From Opitutia bacterium (GTDB lineage: Bacteria > Verrucomicrobiota > Verrucomicrobiia > Opitutales > Opitutaceae), in assembly GCA_947475065.1 (NCBI GenBank), contig CANJLB010000012.1, forward strand, positions 30,462 through 94,461: 64,000 bases of DNA, in the 5' to 3' direction. The position numbers and the translations under genes were made by a program. Below the pieces are notes generated by a model, which did no database searches, was not told where the DNA came from, and saw only the letters and a program-made list of their open reading frames with translations. Of the stretch, positions 33,585 through 46,652 are shown one piece after another; the first letter of the stretch is position 1; every line of letters starts with the position of its first letter.

Positions 33585-34133
33585 TTACCCGGCCGACAAC
33601 CGCCGTTCGACCGCCGCGACGGCGCCGGCCTCGCGCTCCGGCCAGCCGCCCGTGATCTCGGCGAAAGGCAGGCCGCGCGACTCCAGTGTCTCGCGCCAGA
33701 GGCGGCGGCACATGGCACGACCGGCGTCGTCGGGGAAACAGCGCTGCGGGTCGGGCGACCACGGCAAGTCCGTGTCGCACAGCAGCCAGAGAGAAACGCC
33801 GCGGGCACGGCGCTCCGCCTCGGCGCGCACCCATGGCGGACACGCGCCGGGAAACAGCAGATCGTCCCACAGCACGCAGGTGAGCAGCTCGGTGTCGTGA
33901 AAGACGGCGCGGCGCGCACCGGCTGCGGCGGCCTCCTCGCCCGCGAGCTGGCCGCACGCGATGGCATCGAGATCAGCGCCGGTGATGACGGCGCCATGCG
34001 TGTCCCAAAACTCCCGCACATATTCCGGCGACCAAGGCTCGCCGAAGCGCGCCGCGAGCATCTGCGCCAGCGTCGTCTTGCCCGTGGATTCCGGGCCGAA
34101 GAGGGCGAAACGAAGCGGTGCGGCCGAATTCAT
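33585..34133 (-). CDS. NadR-like ATPase (ribosylnicotinamide kinase-like)
   Basis: A 182-aa P-loop protein starting MNSAAPLRFALFGPESTGKT. Walker A is GPESTGKT (residues 13-20), followed by LARFGEPW-type (AARFGEPWSPEYVREFWDTH), HDTELLTCVLWDDLLFPG and a Walker-B-like LWLLCDTDLPW. This matches the kinase half of NadR, which phosphorylates nicotinamide riboside. The nucleotidyltransferase half is absent, so it is a stand-alone kinase domain. Substrate is inferred. Confidence 0.82.
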   Translation of the reverse strand: MNSAAPLRFALFGPESTGKTTLAQMLAARFGEPWSPEYVREFWDTHGAVITGADLDAIACGQLAGEEAAAAGARRAVFHDTELLTCVLWDDLLFPGACPPWVRAEAERRARGVSLWLLCDTDLPWSPDPQRCFPDDAGRAMCRRLWRETLESRGLPFAEITGGWPEREAGAVAAVERRLSAG

Positions 34134-34318
34134 GGCCACAGGCTGGCCACCAGCCCAAACTCCCGTCAAGTCCCGTACCAGTCAGGATGGGCGTCTTGCT
34201 TCCGCCTTCCGCCCGGTCATGCCCATGTCCCCAGCCTGTTTCCTCACCATCCGCGATGTTGCGCATTTTCTCTCCTTGCAAATCATCCGCCCTGCCACGC
34301 TCCCATCCTCCCTTCCCG

Positions 34319-34855
34319 ATGAAACACTACGACTTCGCCCGGCAATTCCACGCGCTGCATGACCGCGCCGCCGCCCTTTACGCCAAGGGCGGGCGCGGTG
34401 CGGACACGTTTTGCACCGCCGCCGAGACGGCGTGGCTCGCCGCCAACGGCCTCACCCCGCAGCACCTCTACGACTACGCCGAAGACTTTGCCGGCTACGG
34501 CGAGCCCGGCCCCGACCTCGCGCTCGCCATCGAGCTGGTGCGCCGCGACTATTTTCTCAGCGCCCAGCATGGCCGGCCCTCGCGGACCGTACTGGACGAA
34601 GCTGCGCTGCCGTCGAAGACGGCGGCCGTGCAGGGCATTGAATGGCTGCCGCGTCTCATCCCCAAGGCGCGCGCCAAGCTGCGCGGCGAGCTGCCACCGT
34701 CGCTGATGTACTGCTGCGGCGGCGACCGCGCATTTTTCAAGAAGCACGACATCCTGCCCGCCGAGTTCCTCAGCCTCGTCTGGCGGCATGAAAACGATGA
34801 CGTCGCCGTGGCCGCCTGGGCCGTTCGCCGCGCCACGGCGACGTCAACAGGGTAA
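34319..34855 (+). CDS. DUF5069-containing protein
   Basis: A 178-aa soluble protein starting MKHYDFARQFHALHDRAAAL. The C-terminal half has IEWLPRLIPKARAKLRGELP, then CCGGDRAFFKKHDILPAEFL and FLSLVWRHENDDVAVAAWAV, which is the DUF5069 pattern (LPRL-x-x-KA-R-A, then D-x-x-FF). Function of the family is unknown. It lies 82 bases before leuS. Confidence 0.8.
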   Translation: MKHYDFARQFHALHDRAAALYAKGGRGADTFCTAAETAWLAANGLTPQHLYDYAEDFAGYGEPGPDLALAIELVRRDYFLSAQHGRPSRTVLDEAALPSKTAAVQGIEWLPRLIPKARAKLRGELPPSLMYCCGGDRAFFKKHDILPAEFLSLVWRHENDDVAVAAWAVRRATATSTG

Positions 34856-34937
34856 AGATCAAGGACCGAGCCCTCCGCCTGTTGTTGCAACCCTTATTCC
34901 ACATCCCTCAGAATTCATTTTTTTCCTTTCCACACCC

Positions 34938-37535
<2,598 letters not shown>

Positions 37536-37551
37536 GAGAAACGGCTTTTGA

Positions 37552-37577
37552 TTAGGGAGAACACCCTAGTTTTTTTT
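37552..37577 (+). terminator. Rho-independent terminator of leuS
   Basis: Stem TAGGG / CCCTA (37553-37557 with 37564-37568) with a 6-base loop followed by eight T residues, 20 bases after the leuS stop. Confidence 0.7.
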
Positions 37578-37654
37578 AGCTTGGATCGGTCAGTTCGGTG
37601 CCTCAAGCCCGCGCAGTCTGCATCTTTGGCCAAAGCGAACAGGATTCATCCACT

Positions 37655-37891
37655 ATGAAATCCATGACCAACCTCGTCCCTGCCGCTACCACGGCAGCTG
37701 CCCTTGCGCTGGCCGTCGCGCTGTCACCGGTCCAAATGTTCGGCGCGAACCCAACCAGCAAGCTCTACGTCGCCCATCCGCCCCAACACCATGCGCATGA
37801 ACCGACTCTCCTTTTGGCGCTGGCTGGTCGGCTGGATGGCAGCGGTCTTCATCGCGGTCACGCCCGGCCATGCGCTCCTGCGTTTCAATGA
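37655..37891 (+). pseudogene. Truncated exported protein (5' fragment only)
   Basis: From ATG 37655 the first about 45 residues form a good signal peptide and mature start (AAALALAVALSPVQMFGANP, then TSKLYVAH). After that the sequence turns into the out-of-frame 5' end of the next gene, which starts inside it at 37791. So the gene was cut and joined to a different one. The remaining leader may still give a short non-functional peptide. Confidence 0.6.
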
Positions 37892-39227
37892 CAACCACGC
37901 CCAGGTTTATGTTACCGGCACGGTCGCGGTCGGCTGGAACTCGAACATCTTTTCCAACCAGGTCGCCAGCGCCGATACCACCTACAACGCGAGCCTGAAC
38001 GTCGAATACCGGCGCAAGGCCGGTTACATTGGCATCAATGCCGCCATTGGCTGGGACTTTGGGCGTTTCCAGAAATTCACCGCGGAAAATTTTGCCAATC
38101 CGCACGCCAGCCTCGAATTCAGCAAGGGCACCGGTCGCACCACCTGGGACCTCCTGTTCAACGCCGCCCGCCAGAGCAGTACCGACAGCGCCGCCAACGT
38201 CCGCGCCCAGTCCATCTCCTACGGGGCTGACTTCAATTGGAAATATCCCGACTTCCTCGACCAGCGCCACACCCTCTCCGGCGGTTTCGGCTGGTCGCAG
38301 CTCAACTACCAGAACAACACCGCGCTCATCAACCTCGCCACCTATACTGCCAGCCTCGACCTGTTTTACATTTACACCGACGAACGCGACCTCTTCGGCG
38401 GCTACCGTGTCCGCGTGAGCGACACCTCGGTCAACAGCCGCGACGTTGACCACAATTTCAGTCTCGGGATCTCGGGAAGAATCATCCCCAAGCTCAACGG
38501 CAGCCTCCGCGTCGGCTACCAGGTCCGCCAGTCGGACGCAAACGGCCTCACGCCGGCCTCCACTTTCACCGGCATCAGCATCGCCTCCAATGTGCGTTAC
38601 GATCTGAACAAAAAGACCACCGTGAACGGGCAGGTGGGCAAGGATTTTTCCACCACCTCGACCAACATCAGCACCGACTCGCTCACGGCCAATCTCAACG
38701 TCACCTACGCCCACAATGCCAAGTTCTCTGTGTTCGGCAACCTCGGCGGCGGCATCAACAAGTTTCTCGGCGTGACGGGGGCGGGCCGCCGCGACTTCGA
38801 CCTCACATGGGGTGCCGGCCTCATCTCCAATCCCCATCTCGGCATCACCAGCATTGGCGAAAATCTGTCCCTGATCACCGCAGGCGGCCGCTCGAAGAGC
38901 CCCACCCAGTTTCTCGAGAGCACGGCCTTCGCCCAACTGATCGAACGGCTCAAGAAGCATTACGACCTCATCGTCATTGACTCCCCTCCCATGGGCGCCG
39001 TCACCGACGCGCTCCTGATCGCCAACCGCGCCGACGAAATTCTCTACGTCTGCCGCTTCAACCGCGCCTACCGCAAGCACATCCGGCTTTACATCAAGGC
39101 GCTCCGGCAGGGCAAAAACGAGGTGCTGGGCATCGCGCTTAACGGCCTCTCACCCCGCCGCATCGAATACTACTCCAATTACCGCTATTATCGCAGCTAC
39201 AAAAAGTACTACGGCACGGAAAGCTAA
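37791..39227 (+). CDS. Chimera: outer-membrane beta-barrel fused to the C-terminus of a bacterial tyrosine kinase
   Basis: A 478-aa frame in two unrelated parts. The first about 350 residues are a signal segment (WLVGWMAAVFIAVTPGHALL) and amphipathic beta-strands such as VAVGWNSNIFSN and TYTASLDLFYIYTDERDLFG, as in exopolysaccharide outer-membrane barrels. At about residue 355 (near GAGLISNPHLGITSIGENLS) it switches to the tail of a Wzc-type kinase: LITAGGRSKSPTQFLES, HYDLIVIDSPPMGAVTDALL (Walker B), and a Tyr-rich end (YYSNYRYYRSYKKYYG). The kinase Walker A is missing. Best read as an in-frame deletion fusing two genes of one polysaccharide cluster. Confidence 0.8.
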   Translation: MRMNRLSFWRWLVGWMAAVFIAVTPGHALLRFNDNHAQVYVTGTVAVGWNSNIFSNQVASADTTYNASLNVEYRRKAGYIGINAAIGWDFGRFQKFTAENFANPHASLEFSKGTGRTTWDLLFNAARQSSTDSAANVRAQSISYGADFNWKYPDFLDQRHTLSGGFGWSQLNYQNNTALINLATYTASLDLFYIYTDERDLFGGYRVRVSDTSVNSRDVDHNFSLGISGRIIPKLNGSLRVGYQVRQSDANGLTPASTFTGISIASNVRYDLNKKTTVNGQVGKDFSTTSTNISTDSLTANLNVTYAHNAKFSVFGNLGGGINKFLGVTGAGRRDFDLTWGAGLISNPHLGITSIGENLSLITAGGRSKSPTQFLESTAFAQLIERLKKHYDLIVIDSPPMGAVTDALLIANRADEILYVCRFNRAYRKHIRLYIKALRQGKNEVLGIALNGLSPRRIEYYSNYRYYRSYKKYYGTES

Positions 39228-39412
39228 GATTGTTTCCAAGGTGGTGAGGTCCGATAGCCAGCGGGCCTGAAAGGTGCCAGCCTTGGCCTTCAGGCGGACG
39301 GAAACGCAAGTCGTTGCACCAAGGGCACGGCTGCGGGCGCGGCCTTTCTTTGCCGTGAGGCGATGGTTGCACCCTACCGATTGTTCGCCTTAAGACTCAG
39401 GCTCTTCTGCCC

Positions 39413-40276
39413 ATGTCAGCGCTATCCGCCTTTCTCCCGCCGGCTTTTGACCCCCGCCGCCCCGTCGCACTCATCGCCGGTCAGGGCGACTATCCGCGTC
39501 TCGCCGCCGCCGCGATCCGCGCCGCGGGCGTGCCGCTGCGGCTCGTGGCCTTCGAAGGCGAAACACCGCCGGACCTCGTCGCCTCGTTGCCGGAAAGCGA
39601 ACGCCGGGTCCTCCTCGTCGGCCAGCTCGGCAAAATGCTCCGCGCCCTGCAGGACTTCGGCGCCGGTTCCGCGCTGATGGCGGGCCAGATCACCCCGCGC
39701 CGCCTTTTCAGCGGCCTGCATCCCGATCTGAAGGCCGCGAAAATCCTTCTCTCCCTCAAGCGCCGCAACGCGGAGACCATCTTCGGCGCCATCGCCGCCG
39801 AGATCGAAAAGATCGGCGTCGCCATGCTCGACGCCCGCGCCTTCCTCGACGCCCACCTCGTCACCCCCGGCAGCCTGACCGCCGGGAAATTTCCCATCGC
39901 GCCCGAGCATGTCGCCCACGGCGTCGCCCTCGCCCGCGAATGCGCCCGGCTCGACATCGGGCAGGGCTGTGTGGTCCGTCGCGGCACAGTCCTCGCCGTC
40001 GAGGCCTTTGAAGGCACCGACGCGATGCTCCGACGCGCCGGCGAATTCAAGACCGACGACGCCCTTTTCGTCAAAACGGTAAAGCCCGCCCAGGATTTTC
40101 GCTTCGACGTGCCCTGCTTCGGTCTGCGCACGCTCGACACCATGCGCGAGGCCGGACTCGCCGCCGCCGCGCTCGCCGCCGGGCGCGTTCTTCTCCTCGA
40201 CCGATCGGCGGTGCTCGCACAGGCAAAACGTGACCGCATCCATCTTCTCGGTTTCGAAGAAAGGGGCAAAATGTAG
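39413..40276 (+). CDS. lpxI: UDP-2,3-diacylglucosamine pyrophosphatase LpxI
   Basis: A 287-aa enzyme of lipid A synthesis (hydrolyses UDP-2,3-diacylglucosamine to lipid X), the DUF1009 family that replaces LpxH in many bacteria. Motifs: VALIAGQGDYPRLAAAAIRA at the start, MAGQITPRRLF, then TDAMLRRAGEF, KTVKPAQDFRFDVPCFGLRT near the end and AGRVLLLDRSAVL. Length and order are typical. No lpxH is seen in the window. Confidence 0.93.
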   Translation: MSALSAFLPPAFDPRRPVALIAGQGDYPRLAAAAIRAAGVPLRLVAFEGETPPDLVASLPESERRVLLVGQLGKMLRALQDFGAGSALMAGQITPRRLFSGLHPDLKAAKILLSLKRRNAETIFGAIAAEIEKIGVAMLDARAFLDAHLVTPGSLTAGKFPIAPEHVAHGVALARECARLDIGQGCVVRRGTVLAVEAFEGTDAMLRRAGEFKTDDALFVKTVKPAQDFRFDVPCFGLRTLDTMREAGLAAAALAAGRVLLLDRSAVLAQAKRDRIHLLGFEERGKM

Positions 40277-40374
40277 CTTGAGGACGCTTGGATCGCTCCT
40301 GCTCCTCTCGGCGTGCCTCACTGGCCTGATTTCCCGTCCTTGCGCTTTCTCCCGTCCGTCGCACAGTCCCCGCC

Positions 40375-40893
40375 ATGCAAACCGATGCCGTCCCGGTCAC
40401 CGTCAAAGGCGTGATGCCCACCGCCAACGGCTGCGCCGTGTTCCTCGGCGACGATGACAAGACTTTCGTCATCTACGTGGACCACGCCGTCGGCAACGCC
40501 ATCCAGATGACGCTCGCCGGTGTGAAAAAGGAGCGTCCGCTCACGCACGACCTCATCGGCCACCTCCTGCTGGGCCTCGGCGCAAATCTGGAGCATGTCG
40601 TCGTCAATGACGTGAGCGGCGGCACCTTTTTCGCCCGCATCCTGCTCCGCATGGAAAACGAGCTGGGCAAAAAGATTGTCGAGGTGGACGCCCGGCCCAG
40701 CGACTCCATCGTTCTCGCCCTTCAGCACGGCCGCCCGCTTTTCGTCGCCCGCAAGGTGTTCGATGCCGTCGAGGACATGACCGAGATCCTCGAACGCGTC
40801 CTCAAGCAGCAGGCCGACGAGGCCGCCAAATCCGAGGCCGACGACCAGACAGGCAAAAAGGACGAGCCGGATGACGAGGAGGAAAACAAGTGA
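40375..40893 (+). CDS. DUF151 (bifunctional nuclease-like) protein
   Basis: A 172-aa protein. The core has KTFVIYVDHAVGNAIQMTLA, RPLTHDLIGHLLLGLGANLE and VEVDARPSDSIVLALQHGRP, where RPSD-x-I-x-LA is the BFN/DUF151 signature. The tail after about residue 140 is highly acidic and Lys-rich (DDQTGKKDEPDDEEENK). Homologues have nuclease activity in plants and a role in tRNA or stress in bacteria. The gene starts 98 bases after lpxI. Confidence 0.88.
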   Translation: MQTDAVPVTVKGVMPTANGCAVFLGDDDKTFVIYVDHAVGNAIQMTLAGVKKERPLTHDLIGHLLLGLGANLEHVVVNDVSGGTFFARILLRMENELGKKIVEVDARPSDSIVLALQHGRPLFVARKVFDAVEDMTEILERVLKQQADEAAKSEADDQTGKKDEPDDEEENK

Positions 40894-41006
40894 CCGCAGT
40901 GGCCGGGAGGTCCCTGGCCGGCCAGGTCAGGGCGAAGCCGGCCCGCCCATGATGTGCCCGCCTGCGGGCTGAACACTGGTGCCACCGTAAGTCCGGCCAA
41001 GCTCCC

Positions 41007-42149
41007 ATGGCTCCGTCCCCTCTCCCCTCCCCGCCCTCCTCCGCTTTGCACGACCTTGGCGAAGCCGGGCTGCTCCCGTCCCCGCAGGTCGCCGGCCAGC
41101 CTCTGACGGCACTCGCGCCGATGCAGGACGTGACCGACCTCGCCTTCATGCGCGTCATCGCGCACTACGGCGCGCCCGATTATTTTTTCACCGAGTTCTT
41201 CCGCGTGCATGCCCAGTCGAAGCCCGAGAAACACATCCTCCGCTCGATTGACGAAAACACCACCGGCCGCCCCGTGTTCGCCCAGCTCATCGGCGAAGAC
41301 CTGGGCCACCTCGCGCGTACCGCCGCCGAGCTGCTCCAGCACCCCGTCGCGGGAATTGACCTTAACCTCGGCTGCCCCGCGCCCAAGGTTTACAAAAAAA
41401 ACGTCGGCGGGGGCCTCCTGCGCGATCCCGGGCGCGTCGGCGAAATCCTCGCCACACTCCGCGCCGCCGTGCCCGGCCGCTTCACGGTCAAGATGCGCAT
41501 TGGCTTCGACGACACCGCCCATTTTGACCGCCTCCTCGACCTCGTCAACGAACACCGCGTTGACCTCCTCAGCGTGCATGGCCGCACCGTGAAGGAAATG
41601 TATCGCAGCGAGGTCCACTACGATTTCATCGCCCACGCCGTCGCCCGCGCCCGCTGTCCCGTGCTCGCCAACGGCAACATCCTCTCCGCCGCCCGCGCCG
41701 CCGCCGTCCTCACCCAAACGCGCGCCGCGGGCGTGATGATCGGCCGCCACGCCATCCGCAACCCGTGGATTTTCCGCCAGTGCCGCGAAATTTTTTCCGG
41801 CACCGAGCCGGTGCGCCTCACCCTCGCCGACGTCCGCGGCTACGTCGAACGCCTCTACCGCGCCACGCAGACGCCCGACCTCCCCGAGCGCGCCCACGTG
41901 AACAAGATGAAAAAATATCTGAATTTCGTCGGCCAAAGCGTGGACGCCACCGGCGCATTTCTCCACGACATGCGGCGCTCCGAGAGCGAAGCCGAACTGT
42001 TCGCCATCTGCGACCGCCACTTGATCGCGGACGACGCGGCCGAACGTAAGTTTTCCGTGGAACCCTACCCCGGGGTCATCGCCCGCCCCAACTGCGAGAC
42101 GCCGGAGGCTGCGGCCGATGGGTGTTCATTGGAAACGGTGAGGGCCTGA
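41007..42149 (+). CDS. dus: tRNA-dihydrouridine synthase
   Basis: A 380-aa FMN/NADPH enzyme that reduces uridines in tRNA D-loops. TIM-barrel motifs: LTALAPMQDVTDLAFMRVI, GIDLNLGCPAPKVYKKNVGG (catalytic Cys in GCP), LLSVHGRTVKEMY and VMIGRHAIRNPW. The C-terminal helical domain contains HVNKMKKYLNFVGQSV. Subfamily (A, B or C) not assigned. The ATG at 41007 adds a short N-terminal lead of about 30 residues before the core. Confidence 0.93.
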   Translation: MAPSPLPSPPSSALHDLGEAGLLPSPQVAGQPLTALAPMQDVTDLAFMRVIAHYGAPDYFFTEFFRVHAQSKPEKHILRSIDENTTGRPVFAQLIGEDLGHLARTAAELLQHPVAGIDLNLGCPAPKVYKKNVGGGLLRDPGRVGEILATLRAAVPGRFTVKMRIGFDDTAHFDRLLDLVNEHRVDLLSVHGRTVKEMYRSEVHYDFIAHAVARARCPVLANGNILSAARAAAVLTQTRAAGVMIGRHAIRNPWIFRQCREIFSGTEPVRLTLADVRGYVERLYRATQTPDLPERAHVNKMKKYLNFVGQSVDATGAFLHDMRRSESEAELFAICDRHLIADDAAERKFSVEPYPGVIARPNCETPEAAADGCSLETVRA

Positions 42150-42271
42150 CAGGGGTGGTTTTTACTGCGGGGCCGCCCATGAAAATCATGCCTAGGAAAC
42201 AGGCGGCGACTTCCGGTCACCGCACCCCCTTTCACCGTTGACCGTAAGAATTGCGATGCTGTCATGGCCGC

Positions 42272-43663
<1,392 letters not shown>

Positions 43664-43734
43664 AACCCCGCCGCCGCCCCGCCGGAACGAATCCGCTTTC
43701 TTTTGGTCGCACCACGGCCAGCCTGCTTTTTGCC

Positions 43735-44619
43735 ATGCGCCTGACCGCCCTTCTCTCCGCACTGCTGCTCGCCGCCGCGCCGCTGTGCGCCGCCGACGCC
43801 GGGCTGACCCTCGCCGGTTCCGACCTGCTGGGTGCGAAATTTTCCACCGGCCTTACGGCGCTGGCGAAACGGACCGGCGTGTCGCTCACGCTCAACCTCA
43901 CCGGCAGCCACTCCGGACTGGAAAGCTTGCAGAACGGGAAGGCGGACGTAGCACTGCTGGTCTTTGCCCCACAGGAGAAACCGCCCGGCCCGCCGTTCGT
44001 CGCACTGCCGGTGGCCTACCACACGGTCATCGCCGTCGTACCGGCCGATCTGCCTCTGGAACAGCTTTCGTTCGCCCAGCTGCTCACCATCTACAGCGTG
44101 TATGGTGGCGACCAGCCGCCAAAAAACTGGGATGCGCTTGGCGTCCCCGCGTCCAGCCCGTGGAGCCACCTGCCAATTGCCCCCGTGCTCAGCGGCTCCG
44201 GCGGTGGCCTCGCCTATGACCTGTTTCGCCATGACGTGCTGACCTCGCACGAACTTCGCGCCATCGTGGTCGTGGAAACAGATGGGGCGGCCGCCTTGAA
44301 GCACCTGGCCGACGGGTCGAGCGGGCTCGCCCTCGTTGCCTCGCTGCCGCCCGGGCGGAAAGACTTGAAAGCCCTGTCCCTCTCGCGCGGCGCCAACAGC
44401 ACGGCCTACGGCCCCACCCCCGAGAACGTCCATGCCGGAGACTACCCGGTGCGTCTGCCCTTGCAAGTCGTCATCCGCGCCGAAGCGGCGAAACGCGCCC
44501 TTCCCCTCCTGCGCCTGCTGTTCAGCGCCGAGGCCGTGCCGCTGTGGCAGGAAGCGCAGCTCGTGCCGCTGTCCACCTCCGACCGCGAGGATCAGGTCGC
44601 CAAATTTGAGTCGAAGTGA
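43735..44619 (+). CDS. PstS-like periplasmic substrate-binding protein
   Basis: About 294 aa from ATG 43735, which begins a good signal peptide (MRLTALLSALLLAAAPLCAA). A longer start at 43660 overlaps the regulator stop as ATGA and would add 25 residues before the signal peptide. The mature part has TLAGSDLLGAKFSTGLTALA, LNLTGSHSGLESLQNGKADV (the S-G-x-G-x-x-x-L-x-x-G-x-x-D phosphate-type pattern) and VLSGSGGGLAYDLFRHDVL. Likely binds phosphate or a related anion; no permease genes are adjacent, so it may act as a sensor partner. Confidence 0.78.
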   Translation: MRLTALLSALLLAAAPLCAADAGLTLAGSDLLGAKFSTGLTALAKRTGVSLTLNLTGSHSGLESLQNGKADVALLVFAPQEKPPGPPFVALPVAYHTVIAVVPADLPLEQLSFAQLLTIYSVYGGDQPPKNWDALGVPASSPWSHLPIAPVLSGSGGGLAYDLFRHDVLTSHELRAIVVVETDGAAALKHLADGSSGLALVASLPPGRKDLKALSLSRGANSTAYGPTPENVHAGDYPVRLPLQVVIRAEAAKRALPLLRLLFSAEAVPLWQEAQLVPLSTSDREDQVAKFESK

Positions 44620-44628
44620 AAAAAGCGA

Positions 44629-44657
44629 TTGACGGGCTGCGTGCCCCTCCGTTTGCT
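44629..44657 (+). promoter_or_regulatory. Candidate tRNA-Gly promoter
   Basis: TTGACG (44629-44634) followed 17 bases later by TTTGCT (44652-44657), ending 14 bases before the tRNA. The -35 is good, the -10 weak. The same TTGACGGGC string also occurs upstream of tRNA-Thr (minus strand, 6453-6445). Confidence 0.35.
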
Positions 44658-44671
44658 GGGGTAGATTTTTT

Positions 44672-44747
<76 letters not shown>

Positions 44748-44757
44748 TTTCACTACA

Positions 44758-44791
44758 AAGCCCCGTAAACCAGAAGGTTGCGGGGCTTTTT
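44758..44791 (+). terminator. Rho-independent terminator of tRNA-Gly
   Basis: Stem GCCCCG (44760-44765) with CGGGGC (44781-44786), then TTTTT. A similar terminator follows attR. Confidence 0.85.
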
Positions 44792-44994
44792 GTTGGGAAA
44801 CTTTGTCCTAAGTCCTAAAAGTAACGCGCCAAAGTCCTAAGATTACGCCGACACACGCCGAGAACGGGGAGCGCAAAGAACGCGCCTAACTTTGGCCGGG
44901 TTGCGGGCTGCTCGTCGCGTTGGGGCGCGAAAATATCTTGGTGTGATGCCTGCGCTTGACTGACAGCCACCACGGCGCGCACGCGATGGGGGCC

Positions 44995-45237
44995 ATGAAC
45001 TACCTACGGAAATCGACACCCTGCGTTGCCGCCCCGATTCTTGACGGCATGCGTCTCCTCCGGTCGCACGAGGTCAAAGCCCTCCTCGGTTACACCGACA
45101 CCGGCTCGTTCTGGGCTGCCGTGCGAGCGGCCGGCGTGCCGTTCATCCGCATGAACGCCCGGCGGATCTATTTTGAGGAGGCCGCCCTAAAGGCGTGGCT
45201 CGAATCAAAGACTGTTGGGCGGCGACACCGCTTTTGA
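44995..45237 (+). CDS. Excisionase-like helix-turn-helix protein
   Basis: About 80 aa from ATG 44995 (ATG 44986 is also possible). The motif LLRSHEVKALLGYTDTGSFW followed by AAVRAAGVPFIRMNARRIYF and EEAALKAWLESK is the winged helix-turn-helix of the MerR/excisionase type (HTH_17-like). It is the first gene inside the left attachment site, where a recombination directionality factor is expected. Role inferred from fold and position. Confidence 0.7.
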   Translation: MNYLRKSTPCVAAPILDGMRLLRSHEVKALLGYTDTGSFWAAVRAAGVPFIRMNARRIYFEEAALKAWLESKTVGRRHRF

Positions 45238-45372
45238 TTTCCCCTCTGTCGCCGACTGAAAACGCGGCGGGGCGGAAAATAACTCCCGCAAGGGGCTGGC
45301 GGGGCGAAGGAAACGCTGGCGGGAAATTCTCTTTTTGACCGCGCCGGGTCGGGGGCAACCGTGCGGCCCGCA

Positions 45373-46644
45373 ATGGGCCTTCGCACTCTTGCCGTGGACT
45401 TCAACTCCTTCTTCGCTTCGTGCGAGATGCAGGAGCGGCCTGAACTGCGCGGCAAGCCCGTCGGCATCGTCCCGGTGATGGCGGAAACCACCTCCTGCAT
45501 CGCGGCCAGCTACGCGGCCAAGGCACGGGGGGTGAAGGTCGGCACGGGCGTTCGTGAGGCGCGCGCGCTTTGCCCCGGCATCGTCATCGTCGCGCAGCGG
45601 CCCGCCCTTTACATCGGGTATCATCGCCGGCTGGTGGCCGAAATCGAGTCGTGCATCCACATCACCAAGGTCAAATCCGTGGACGAGGTGGAGTGCGACC
45701 TGACCGCCACTTTTGCCCCGCGCGAAAAGGCCGTGGCCGTGGCGCGGCAGATCAAAGAGCGCGTCGCCCGCCGCGTGGGTGCGTGCCTGACCAGTTCTAT
45801 CGGCATCGCCCCCAACTGGCTTCTGGCGAAGCTGGCGACCGACATGCAGAAGCCCGACGGCCTCGTGGTGCTCGATGATGAGGACATTCCGCAAAAGCTG
45901 CTCGGGCTGGAAATGACCGACATCTGCGGCATCGGGCCGGGGATGGATACCCGGCTGCGGGCGCATGGGATTGACTCGGTGGCGAAGCTCTACGGCGCGA
46001 CCAGGGCGGAGCTGCGGGGCATCTGGGGCGGGGTGAATGGGGAGCGGATGCACGGGATGTTGCGGGGGGAGGACATTCCGCTCACGCAGCAGGAGCACCA
46101 GACGGTGGGGCATTCCCATGTGCTGCCGCCGGGGCTGAAGTCAGAGGCGGGGTCGCTGGGGGTGCTGCATCGGCTGCTGCAAAAGGCGGCGATGCGGCTG
46201 CGCTCAATCGGGCATTATGCCGGCGGGCTGGTCGTCAATGCCGACTATCGCGACGCGCCAAGCTGGGGGGAGGAAATCCGGTTCAACGAGACGCAAGACA
46301 CGCTCACGCTGACGGGCGCGCTCAACCAGCTCTGGGCCAAACGCCCTCCGGGGCTGCGGCGGCGGAAGCCGATGCAAGTGGGCGTCGTGCTCAACCGGCT
46401 GCTGGCAATGAACGGCCACACGCCAGACCTCTTTGCGAAGGAACAGGAGACGGCCCGCGAGCGCCTGCATCACGCGGTGGACACGCTCAACCAGACCTTC
46501 GGCAACGGCTCGGTGTTCTACGGCGGGGCGTTTGGGGCCAAGGACAACGCGCCGATGCGGATCGCGTTCACGCGGATTCCGACGCCGGAACTGGAGGAGA
46601 TTGATCCGGGGCGGGAGCGGCGGCTGAGAGGTGGCAAGAGCTGA
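45373..46644 (+). CDS. Y-family DNA polymerase (UmuC/DinB-like)
   Basis: A 423-aa translesion polymerase. Palm motifs: LAVDFNSFFASCEMQ (first catalytic Asp) and KSVDEVECDLTA (Asp-Glu pair). Fingers/thumb region with SIGIAPNWLLAKLATDMQKP, and HhH-like DICGIGPGMDTRLRAHGI. The little-finger part follows, with EHQTVGHSHVLPP. All three acidic residues are present, so it should be active. The start at ATG 45373 fits the first strand. It is the first large gene inside the island's left end. Confidence 0.92.
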   Translation: MGLRTLAVDFNSFFASCEMQERPELRGKPVGIVPVMAETTSCIAASYAAKARGVKVGTGVREARALCPGIVIVAQRPALYIGYHRRLVAEIESCIHITKVKSVDEVECDLTATFAPREKAVAVARQIKERVARRVGACLTSSIGIAPNWLLAKLATDMQKPDGLVVLDDEDIPQKLLGLEMTDICGIGPGMDTRLRAHGIDSVAKLYGATRAELRGIWGGVNGERMHGMLRGEDIPLTQQEHQTVGHSHVLPPGLKSEAGSLGVLHRLLQKAAMRLRSIGHYAGGLVVNADYRDAPSWGEEIRFNETQDTLTLTGALNQLWAKRPPGLRRRKPMQVGVVLNRLLAMNGHTPDLFAKEQETARERLHHAVDTLNQTFGNGSVFYGGAFGAKDNAPMRIAFTRIPTPELEEIDPGRERRLRGGKS

Positions 46645-46652
46645 TGTGCTGC

